From Acidobacteriota bacterium (GTDB taxonomy: Bacteria > Acidobacteriota > Holophagae > Thermotomaculales > Thermotomaculaceae), in contig QMQE01000026.1 of NCBI GenBank assembly GCA_003650445.1, positions 1 through 20,345 on the forward strand: a stretch of 20,345 nucleotides of DNA, in the 5' to 3' direction. The notes beneath the pieces were generated by a model. The model saw only the letters and a program-made list of their open reading frames with translations. It had not been told where the DNA came from and searched no databases. Made by a program: the position numbers and the translations under genes. Below are positions 14,026 through 20,345 of the stretch, piece after piece. Position 1 is the stretch's first letter. Each line of letters opens with the position of its first letter.

Positions 14026-16449
14026 ATGAGGCAGAAGAAGAAAACAATTTTTTCCAGGGTACAAATTACAGATCATGTCCTGCAGTTGATTTCGCGGCAC
14101 ATACAGGAACCAGATAGTCTGGTTATTTTTGTAATCAAATACAACAGTCGTCTTGAGCAGCGTTTCCTGAAACATGTTATCGAAAAGAGCATCGATAGAG
14201 ATCTTAAATTCTTCCCGGTATTTGTAACAACGGATCCGAATGATGTGCAGAATGCGCTTGATAAGGCTCAGAGCTGGAAATCAGGACAACCCGCCCTTGC
14301 TGTTCTTCAACCCCGGGAATCTTTCCAGCGGGTGCCCCCTTTCTTAAGTGAATTGACAAAAAAAGTCCAGAAAACGGGCAAGAAAATCGTGTTGATTCCC
14401 ATCTGTATCATCTGGAACAAATATCCCCTTCCCATCACCAAACACCCCTTATTTTCAGGAAAACACCGGTACCATTCCGAAATTTATAATCGATACATGC
14501 TTCTTTTCCGCCCCAAGAATGTCGCTTTTGAGATTGGGACACCTTTTACACCGGAAATGAATGAATCAAATGAAAAAAAGGGAGACCAGCAGATAAGAAG
14601 CCGTCTTTTCCGTTCCCTGGCCAGAATGGAACGGGCCGTAGTAGGGCCTCCAATGCGAAGCCGTGCCCACATTCTTCAAAAAGTTTTGAAAGACAGAAAA
14701 TTCCTCAAACAGGTAGCCGCCATTGCAGACGGCAATGAAGAAAAACAGGCAAAACTCATGCGGCAAGCAGAAAAAATTCTCTATGAAATGGCTGCGGATT
14801 TCAAAAAGTCCACTGTTGTAAAATTTCGCGGTATCCTTGACTGGGCATGGCCGAAAATCATTGAAGGTTTCTGGATTGACCGCAAAGGGATGGAGCAGTA
14901 CCGTGTTCTTTCCCGTAAAGCGCCTGCATTGATAATGCCCTGCCACCGCAGCCACGCGGATTATCTCATTGTTTCTTATCTTTTTAACCTGAATAACCTG
15001 ATGATGCCCTTTATCGCGGCCGGTATCAACCTTTCGTTCTGGCCGATGGGGCCCATTTTCAGACGATCAGGCGCTTATTTTATCCGGCGAACGTTCAAGG
15101 GAGACAAACTCTATCCCGTTGTGTTGGAAGCCTATGTACGAAGAATTCTGAAGGACAAAATTCCCCAGGAATTTTTTCCAGAGGGCACCAGAAGCCGAAC
15201 GGGAAAGCTTCTTCACCCCAAAACCGGGCTTCTCGCCATCAACCTTACGGCTGTCAGAACCGGAGAAGTAAAGGATCTTCTTTTTGTCCCAATGTCAATT
15301 GTTTACGGAAAACTTTTTGAGACCGGGGCCTATCTGAATGAGGCCGAAGGGGCTGTAAAAAAGAAGGAGAACGCCCGTTCTGTCCTGAAAACCGCCAGGC
15401 TTCTCGGAAAAAATTTTGGCAAGGTCTATATGAATTTCGGAAAAATATTCAGCTTGTCGGACTATCTCGCGGAGACTGGAATTCAACTGGAAAAACTCAA
15501 TGACAGGGAATTCCGGGAATTTACCAGACAAACCGGATATCGGGTCATTCGAGAGATACAGAAAAGCACTCTGGTTACCCCGATTGCCCTTGTTTCTCTT
15601 CTTTTCCTGGCAAATGTCCGCAGAGGCATGAGCCGTGACGGATTGATGATGCGACTGGATTATGCCCTTCGTTTCTTTAAATCCCGCAAAGTTCCCGTTG
15701 CGGAGCTTTCAACCGCAATTGACGATGCTGTCATAAAAGTCCTGAGCTACCTTGTCCGATCTGAAAAAATTGAGGAATATACCATTGACAACGAGGTTGT
15801 TTACCGCCCGATTGAGTCTAAGAGAAGCTATATGGAATACTACAAGAACAATATTATTCACCACTTTATTGATGTATCTTTTGTTGCAGCATCCATTTTG
15901 AAACTTAAAACAACTTCTTTTACTTTAGCTGAATTAAAAAATGAATATAACTTTCTTTTTAAGCTTTTTCACAGGGAATTTGTTTATGAAACAGATGAAC
16001 CTCAGCAATCCAGTATCCTCAGAGAATTGTCACTTCTGAAAGAACTGGGCATTGTTACTGAAACTGATGACAGGTTCAGCATCGACAGCAAGGCTGCGTT
16101 TGTGCTGAGAAACATAGCGGGCTGTATCCTGTCCTATCTTGAGGCTTATTATACTGTCCTTGAGAGTTACTATTCAATATCCAGGCAAAATGACACGCTC
16201 CCCCCAAATATTCTACCCTCTATCCTCAACAGAGGTAAACTCCTCCATACGATGGGAGAAATAACCCGCAAGGAATCCATAAATAAGTTCTACTACCAGA
16301 CTGGCCACCAATGGATGAACCAATCCGGATTCGTGAACTGGCCCGCCATATCTTCCGAGCTGCGGAAGGGAGAACGCACTGATCAAACTTTCAGTTACTA
16401 TGAGTTAAAAGAGAATTTGGCGGCATTCATATCAGTTATAACGGGATGA
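14026..16449 (+). CDS. plsB: Glycerol-3-phosphate 1-O-acyltransferase, PlsB type
   Basis: This membrane-associated enzyme transfers an acyl chain to sn-1 of glycerol 3-phosphate, the first step of phospholipid synthesis. In the 807-residue protein, residues 1-300 are a helical N-terminal region, followed by the acyltransferase core: motif I HRSHAD with His307 and Asp312, motif II GAYFIRRTFKGDKLYP, motif III FFPEGTRSRTGK with Glu386, and motif IV FVPMSIVYG. A long C-terminal helical region (about 480-807) completes the PlsB layout. Length and catalytic positions are almost those of the E. coli enzyme. An in-frame TTG at 14005 overlaps the promoter, so the ATG at 14026 is preferred; it has no ribosome site. 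The gene is not in an operon with lipid genes. Eukaryotic-like DHAPAT relatives are an alternative name for the same fold. Confidence 0.92.
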   Translation: MRQKKKTIFSRVQITDHVLQLISRHIQEPDSLVIFVIKYNSRLEQRFLKHVIEKSIDRDLKFFPVFVTTDPNDVQNALDKAQSWKSGQPALAVLQPRESFQRVPPFLSELTKKVQKTGKKIVLIPICIIWNKYPLPITKHPLFSGKHRYHSEIYNRYMLLFRPKNVAFEIGTPFTPEMNESNEKKGDQQIRSRLFRSLARMERAVVGPPMRSRAHILQKVLKDRKFLKQVAAIADGNEEKQAKLMRQAEKILYEMAADFKKSTVVKFRGILDWAWPKIIEGFWIDRKGMEQYRVLSRKAPALIMPCHRSHADYLIVSYLFNLNNLMMPFIAAGINLSFWPMGPIFRRSGAYFIRRTFKGDKLYPVVLEAYVRRILKDKIPQEFFPEGTRSRTGKLLHPKTGLLAINLTAVRTGEVKDLLFVPMSIVYGKLFETGAYLNEAEGAVKKKENARSVLKTARLLGKNFGKVYMNFGKIFSLSDYLAETGIQLEKLNDREFREFTRQTGYRVIREIQKSTLVTPIALVSLLFLANVRRGMSRDGLMMRLDYALRFFKSRKVPVAELSTAIDDAVIKVLSYLVRSEKIEEYTIDNEVVYRPIESKRSYMEYYKNNIIHHFIDVSFVAASILKLKTTSFTLAELKNEYNFLFKLFHREFVYETDEPQQSSILRELSLLKELGIVTETDDRFSIDSKAAFVLRNIAGCILSYLEAYYTVLESYYSISRQNDTLPPNILPSILNRGKLLHTMGEITRKESINKFYYQTGHQWMNQSGFVNWPAISSELRKGERTDQTFSYYELKENLAAFISVITG

Positions 16450-16523
16450 CTATCTAAACATGTTGTCGCTGCGTTGACAACGCCGACCGATGCTGGTAGC
16501 ATTCCCGGGAAAAGGAGATGAGA

Positions 16524-16862
16524 ATGGAATGTATCTTCTGTAAAATTGTTCGGGGAGAAATCCCGACAGAACTTGTTTTTGAAAATGAAAATCTTGTAGC
16601 ATTCAAGGACATCAACCCGGTTGCGCCGGTTCACATTCTGGTTGTTCCGAAAAAGCACATTGAATCCACAAATGAGATAGAGACCTATGACCAACCATTG
16701 GTAGGTGAGATTTTCCAGGTTATACAAAAGCTGGCCCGGCAATTCGGTATTTCCGATTCCGGTTATCGAATTTTTATCAATACAGGTGGAGATGGCGGAC
16801 AAGAAGTCCCGCACCTCCACTTTCACCTTATCGGCGGTAAGAAACTCGGAAAATGCTGGTAA
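16524..16862 (+). CDS. HIT family nucleotide hydrolase, HinT-like
   Basis: This 112-residue protein belongs to the histidine triad superfamily, small dimeric enzymes that cleave AMP from phosphoramidates and aminoacyl-adenylates. The triad HLHFHL is at residues 97-102, with His97, His99 and His101. Cys3 and Cys6 (CIFCKI) form the usual zinc-binding knuckle, and DINPVAPVHILVVPKKHI is the classic nucleotide-binding block. An ATG at 16518 is also in frame, but the AAGGAG touches it; the second ATG at 16524 has six bases of spacing and gives the standard N-terminus. It begins 74 bp after plsB and ends 48 bp before der, so it likely heads the der group. The gap in front contains the small inverted repeat gttgtc/gacaac (16462-16481). 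Confidence 0.93.
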   Translation: MECIFCKIVRGEIPTELVFENENLVAFKDINPVAPVHILVVPKKHIESTNEIETYDQPLVGEIFQVIQKLARQFGISDSGYRIFINTGGDGGQEVPHLHFHLIGGKKLGKCW

Positions 16863-16910
16863 TTCCGTGTTTTATTTCCACCCATCGGGTAATAGAAAAA
16901 GGCAAAAGAA

Positions 16911-18305
16911 GTGAAAAATCTCCCTGTTATCGCAATTATCGGCCGACCCAACGTCGGTAAATCCACCCTGTTCAACCGGCTGATAAAAATACGCAAAGCC
17001 ATTGTAAACGACATGCCCGGCGTCACACGGGACAGAATCTTCCATGAAGTGGAACTCGCTACCGGCGTTCCTGTTCTCTTCACGGACACGGGAGGCCTTG
17101 AGCCATCCACTTCCGACTACATTCTTTCGCAGATGCGGACTCAGACCCTCACTGCCCTGGCAGAATCCGACCTCATCGTAATGATGGTGGATGCGGATCA
17201 AGGGCTTACCGCCATGGACATCGAAGTTGCGGATGTTGTCCGGAAAGCCGCGAGGCCGGTAATTCTCGCGGCCAACAAGGTGGACATCAAGGGTGCAGCT
17301 CACAACATCTCTGATTTTTATCAGCTGGGATTTCAGGAAATGCTTCCCATCTCCTCCGCACATGGAGATGGAATGGGAAGTCTGAAAGAGAAGATTATGA
17401 CAATGCTTCATCTTGAGCCGGTTGAAGAATCCGAAGAAAACGATACTGAAGAAATAGAAACAGAGCTTCCCACCGAATATGCCATTTCAATCATCGGAAA
17501 ACCAAATGTCGGCAAGTCCTCGCTCTTGAACCGCCTTCTCGGAGAGAATCGAGCCCTTGTTTCCGACATTCCGGGAACCACCAGGGATGCTGTTGACGCA
17601 AAACTGAGATACCACGGACGAACGTTTCGTATCATTGACACAGCTGGAATTCGAAGAAAATCAAAAGTCAGTAACTTTGTTGAGAAGATTTCCGTCCTGC
17701 ACGCTCAGCAGAACATCGAAAAATCAGATTTTGTCCTGATGCTCATTGATTCCAGTCAGGACACCTCTTTGCAGGATGCCAATATCAGCGGCTACGCACA
17801 CAATTTACATAAGAACGTTATCATCCTCTTCAATAAATGGGACCTCGTGGAAAAAGACACCGGAACTGTCAAGAAATTCGAAGAACAGATGCGCCAACGG
17901 ATGAAGTTTCTGAAATATGCACCGATTCTATTTATCTCCGCAAAAACCGGCCAACGGGCCACACGCATCCTCCCCTTGATCGATCAAATCACGGAACAGG
18001 CCACCCGAAAAATCCCCACATCCAGGCTCAACCAGTTTCTCATCAACATAACACAAAAGCATCGCCCTCCCACCCAGGGTTCACGGTTTTTGAAATTCTT
18101 TTATATCACCCAGACCGGAATTATGCCGTTGACCTTCACGATATTCACAAATTCAAGAAAACAACCTCATTTTTCTTATCAACGATATATTGAAAACAGC
18201 TTGCGAAGTGAGTTTAAGCTTACGGATGTCCCGATTAAATTGATTTTCAAAAATCGGCGCCCGACAACAGAAACAAAGAGCCCCGGGAGGAATCGGAAAA
18301 AATGA
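16911..18305 (+). CDS. der: Ribosome assembly GTPase Der (EngA)
   Basis: Der is an essential GTPase that helps mature the 50S subunit. The 464-residue protein has its signature tandem GTPase domains. Domain 1 has GRPNVGKS (11-18), DTGG (59-62) and NKVD (122-125). Domain 2 has GKPNVGKS (196-203), DTAG and NKWD. An acidic linker of about 20 residues (EESEENDTEEIETE) separates them, as usual. The C-terminal KH-like domain (about 370-455) includes RPPTQGSRFLKFFYITQ and ends in a basic tail, RRPTTETKSPGRNRKK. The start is GTG at 16911, with only a weak AAAAGG upstream, consistent with low-level synthesis. Its stop overlaps the next gene by four bases (ATGA). Confidence 0.97.
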   Translation: MKNLPVIAIIGRPNVGKSTLFNRLIKIRKAIVNDMPGVTRDRIFHEVELATGVPVLFTDTGGLEPSTSDYILSQMRTQTLTALAESDLIVMMVDADQGLTAMDIEVADVVRKAARPVILAANKVDIKGAAHNISDFYQLGFQEMLPISSAHGDGMGSLKEKIMTMLHLEPVEESEENDTEEIETELPTEYAISIIGKPNVGKSSLLNRLLGENRALVSDIPGTTRDAVDAKLRYHGRTFRIIDTAGIRRKSKVSNFVEKISVLHAQQNIEKSDFVLMLIDSSQDTSLQDANISGYAHNLHKNVIILFNKWDLVEKDTGTVKKFEEQMRQRMKFLKYAPILFISAKTGQRATRILPLIDQITEQATRKIPTSRLNQFLINITQKHRPPTQGSRFLKFFYITQTGIMPLTFTIFTNSRKQPHFSYQRYIENSLRSEFKLTDVPIKLIFKNRRPTTETKSPGRNRKK

Positions 18306-18778
18306 AAACCAGAGGCATTACTTATCTTGAACAATTTCACTTTCCTTTTGAAGTGTACACCTATCGACATGATAAGAAGGGTGCTGAATTTGCTGCCAAA
18401 GCTACGGGAGTACCCCTTGAAAGAATGATTAAGACCTTGGTTGTCGGCGACACCACCCGTACTCGGTATTTCTTTATCTTGATGCCTGGCCATCTTGAAC
18501 TGGATCTGAAGAAAGCCGCGGCAGCGGCAGGTGTTAAACGACTCAGGATGGCTTCAGTAAGCGAAGCAGAACGTTTGACAGGTTATCAGGTTGGTGGAAT
18601 CAGCCCATTCGGATCAAGGAAAGAGCTTCCGGTACTGATGGAAGAAGATATCAAGCGCCATATCAGTATTGCCATCAATGGTGGCGGCCGAGGCTGTATC
18701 GTCGCATTGAAGACAGAAAAGCTCATTGAATTGCTGAAACCAGAAATTCTGCCACTCGCTCAAAATGAAGAAAGCTGA
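18302..18778 (+). CDS. YbaK/EbsC-type aminoacyl-tRNA deacylase
   Basis: This 158-residue protein belongs to the YbaK/ProX editing family, which hydrolyses wrongly charged tRNA such as Cys-tRNA(Pro). Family features seen are the catalytic lysine (Lys44 in RMIKTLVV), the GGISPFG loop (98-104) and the GGGRG turn (127-131). The N-terminal YTYRHDKKGAEFAAKATGVP is close to the YbaK consensus, and there is no synthetase domain, so it acts in trans. It starts inside the der stop codon (ATGA overlap), which implies coupled translation. Pairing with der is unusual but understandable, since both serve translation. Which mischarged tRNA it clears (Cys-Pro, Ser-Thr or other) cannot be decided from the sequence. 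Confidence 0.92.
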   Translation: MKTRGITYLEQFHFPFEVYTYRHDKKGAEFAAKATGVPLERMIKTLVVGDTTRTRYFFILMPGHLELDLKKAAAAAGVKRLRMASVSEAERLTGYQVGGISPFGSRKELPVLMEEDIKRHISIAINGGGRGCIVALKTEKLIELLKPEILPLAQNEES

Positions 18779-18794
18779 ATTAGACTGAAATCGT

Positions 18795-18823
18795 TTGACC
18801 TTCAAGCCTCATTCTGCTATAAG
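18795..18823 (+). promoter_or_regulatory. Strong promoter of rplI
   Basis: TTGACC (18795-18800) and TATAAG (18818-18823) are spaced by 17 bp, and TGC directly before the -10 makes it an extended element. Both boxes match consensus at five of six positions, as suits a ribosomal protein gene. Confidence 0.75.
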
Positions 18824-18860
18824 ATTAAACCTGATACGAAACGTTTAGGAGGTTCCGATC

Positions 18861-19304
18861 ATGCAGGTAATTCTGAAAGAAACCGTAACCGGACTTGGCA
18901 ACCGTGGACAAGTCATCAAAGTTAAAGATGGATACGCCCGAAATTTTCTCCTGCCGAAGAGATTGGCCGTCCAGGTAACAAATGGCAATCTGAAACAAAT
19001 TGAACTGGAAAAAAAGAGCTGGGCACTTAAAAACCAGAAAGAAGTAGAGGCTGCCAATGCCCTGAAAGACATTATTGAAAAAATGACTATCAGCGTTGCA
19101 AAAAAAGCCGGTGAATCTGAAGCACTCTTTGGCTCTGTTACCAATCAGGATATTGCAGACGTTCTCGCAGTGGAAAAAATTGAAATTGACAAACGGAAGA
19201 TTGAACTCCCCGAACCGGTCAAGAAGCTGGGGACATTCCCTGTCATCATCCATCTTCACCCTGAAGTGAAAGTAGAAACAAAAGTATGGGTGGTAAAAGA
19301 ATAG
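18861..19304 (+). CDS. rplI: 50S ribosomal protein L9
   Basis: L9 binds 23S rRNA domain V at the base of the L1 stalk and helps keep the reading frame. The 147-residue length is standard. The N-terminal domain MQVILKETVTGLGNRGQVIKVKDGYARNFLLPKRLA (1-36) is an almost perfect family signature. It is followed by the long connecting helix (about 42-75), rich in Lys, Glu and Ala, and by the C-terminal domain with ESEALFGSVTNQDIADVL and the final KVWVVKE. AGGAGGT (18847-18853) lies seven bases before the ATG. The gene has its own promoter and terminator. The usual partners rpsF, ssb and rpsR are not next to it, which is a departure from the common operon. Confidence 0.98.
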   Translation: MQVILKETVTGLGNRGQVIKVKDGYARNFLLPKRLAVQVTNGNLKQIELEKKSWALKNQKEVEAANALKDIIEKMTISVAKKAGESEALFGSVTNQDIADVLAVEKIEIDKRKIELPEPVKKLGTFPVIIHLHPEVKVETKVWVVKE

Positions 19305-19327
19305 CCTGTATAATCCAACGATAATTG

Positions 19328-19354
19328 AAAGCCGCCTTCAAAGGCGGCTTTTTT
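19328..19354 (+). terminator. Rho-independent terminator of rplI
   Basis: Arms aagccgcc and ggcggctt pair around a tcaa-like loop (19329-19350), and six T follow the stem core (19349-19354). It lies 24 bp after the rplI stop and directly against the stop of the convergent exchanger gene, so it also separates the two opposing transcripts. Confidence 0.93.
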
Positions 19355-19356
19355 CA

Positions 19357-20328
19357 TTAACGATTGAAAAGATAAAGTGCATTCAGGATGAAAAGAAACA
19401 GAATGGCAAGTCCGTCCCAGCGAATCCGGCTTTTTACCCTGTATTTCAAAGAAATGATCGCAATTGAAACCATCAGAATAAAAACAAAGAAAGAAAAATA
19501 GATGTGAATTCCGACATCAGCAAACATATTTCCTTTGTATACCATGGCGGAAATACCCAGTATGGCCATGTTAAAAATATTGCTTCCGAAGACGTTGGCG
19601 TACGCCATATCTATTTTCCCCAGTTTCACCGCACTGAAAGAAACAATCAGTTCAGGGAGAGATGTGGCAACCGCAAGGAACATCTGACCGACAAAAGTTC
19701 TGCCCAGTATTACAATTCCGGAACCAGCATGGAAGGGTGTAATTGCAATCCGGTCACAGACTCCGGTCATCAAGTAACCGGCAATGACAATAATGACTGA
19801 AAAAAAGAGAAATTTCAGGTAAATGGGCATCAGTTTCTTAAAATAGAAAGCAGGAGGGTCCCCTTCCCCACTTTTCTGTTCCTTTCTTTCAAAACGGTAA
19901 TGGATTACCATCATAACCAGATATGCCGCAACAAGCACGATTCCTGAAAAACCGGATTTCAGCACTATCAACATACCGGCAATCGCTGCCATCGCAATTC
20001 CCATGGCGCCTGAAAGCACATTTCTCACATGGCCTTCCGATCGTATTTTCCAACCCATGGCAATCAGAATAAGGCCGATGATCAGTGTGTTAAAGACATT
20101 GGAACCCACCATATTGCCGAACACCAGCTCTGACTGGCCCAATGTGGCACCGGTAATGGAGGTTGAAAGCTCGGGAAGGGAAGTGATGGCAGCAAGAAGG
20201 ACAAAACCCACAATGTTGTGGCCAAACCCCGTTTCTTCTGCAATCGTGTCCCCGAGGCAGGTGAGATAATACCCTGCAACAACGGTCAGCATTGCCAGGC
20301 CGCTGAACATGCCAATCAGCTGCCACAT
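19357..20328 (-). CDS. Sodium/calcium exchanger family membrane protein
   Basis: This inner-membrane cation antiporter of the CaCA superfamily most likely expels Ca2+ in exchange for Na+ or H+. The 323-residue protein has about ten hydrophobic helices and the two inverted alpha repeats. Alpha-1 is AITSLPELSTSITGA (47-61) with GNMVGSNVFN (71-80); alpha-2 is ATSLPELIVSFSAV (221-234) with NVFGSNIFN (245-253). The glutamates Glu53 and Glu226 in the SLPE motifs are the ion ligands. A charged loop, ERKEQKSGEGDPP (147-159), joins the halves. The ATG at 20326-20328 lies about ten bases from a G-rich GGGGGG, so the gene is complete although it starts near the window end. It is convergent with rplI. 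Substrate choice (Ca2+/Na+ or Ca2+/H+) is not decidable here. Confidence 0.93.
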   Translation of the reverse strand: MWQLIGMFSGLAMLTVVAGYYLTCLGDTIAEETGFGHNIVGFVLLAAITSLPELSTSITGATLGQSELVFGNMVGSNVFNTLIIGLILIAMGWKIRSEGHVRNVLSGAMGIAMAAIAGMLIVLKSGFSGIVLVAAYLVMMVIHYRFERKEQKSGEGDPPAFYFKKLMPIYLKFLFFSVIIVIAGYLMTGVCDRIAITPFHAGSGIVILGRTFVGQMFLAVATSLPELIVSFSAVKLGKIDMAYANVFGSNIFNMAILGISAMVYKGNMFADVGIHIYFSFFVFILMVSIAIISLKYRVKSRIRWDGLAILFLFILNALYLFNR

Positions 20329-20345
20329 ATTGTAACCCCCCCGCT

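Noticed and set aside
16872..17411. 179-residue minus-strand open frame
   Set aside because: Antisense to the first GTPase domain of Der, with no recognisable domain.

Overview
This 20.3 kb window is a dense bacterial chromosomal segment with short intergenic gaps, clear Shine-Dalgarno sites and few mobile features. Signal peptides, a lipobox, PlsB and dipeptidyl-peptidases of families S9 and S46 point to a Gram-negative-type cell that lives partly on protein. S46 peptidases and a lysine 6-aminotransferase together suggest a Bacteroidota, Acidobacteriota or Aminicenantes-like lineage. That placement is an inference; no rRNA is present.

Layout. (1) 1-2584 is the least ordinary part. It holds an orphan six-helix membrane protein (minus), a small unrecognised ORF next to a perfect 15-bp tandem duplication, an A+T-rich minus-strand gene of unknown function with HEAT-like helices, and a 363-bp gene-free stretch with several stem-loops. 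(2) 2585-8652 (minus) reads as one probable operon from its promoter at 8673-8701: small membrane protein, OppA/DppA-like lipoprotein, OppB-like permease, OppC-like permease, then an exported S9 prolyl-oligopeptidase-family enzyme. No ATPase gene is present. (3) 8851-11058 (plus) is an exported S46 dipeptidyl-peptidase, divergent from that operon and closed by a strong terminator. (4) 11119-12751 (plus) is L-lysine 6-aminotransferase plus a stand-alone NifU-like Fe-S domain protein. (5) 12852-16449 has a TrmH-type RNA methyltransferase, a convergent small Rieske protein, and a PlsB acyltransferase. (6) 16524-19354 (plus) has a HIT protein, the GTPase Der, a YbaK/EbsC-type tRNA deacylase and ribosomal protein L9 with its own promoter and terminator. 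(7) 19357-20328 (minus) is a sodium/calcium exchanger family protein.

How the genes may work together. Two secreted peptidases would release di- and oligopeptides, the Opp-type transporter would import them, and the aminotransferase next door would start lysine breakdown. This resembles the division of labour known for DPP5/DPP7 in asaccharolytic Porphyromonas. The second half is mostly housekeeping (tRNA modification and editing, ribosome assembly, phospholipid synthesis). The most testable unusual signals are the peptide-scavenging cluster without an ATPase, two genes (trmH, plsB) with an extended -10 box almost on top of the start codon, and the unexplained structured gap at 2280-2580.
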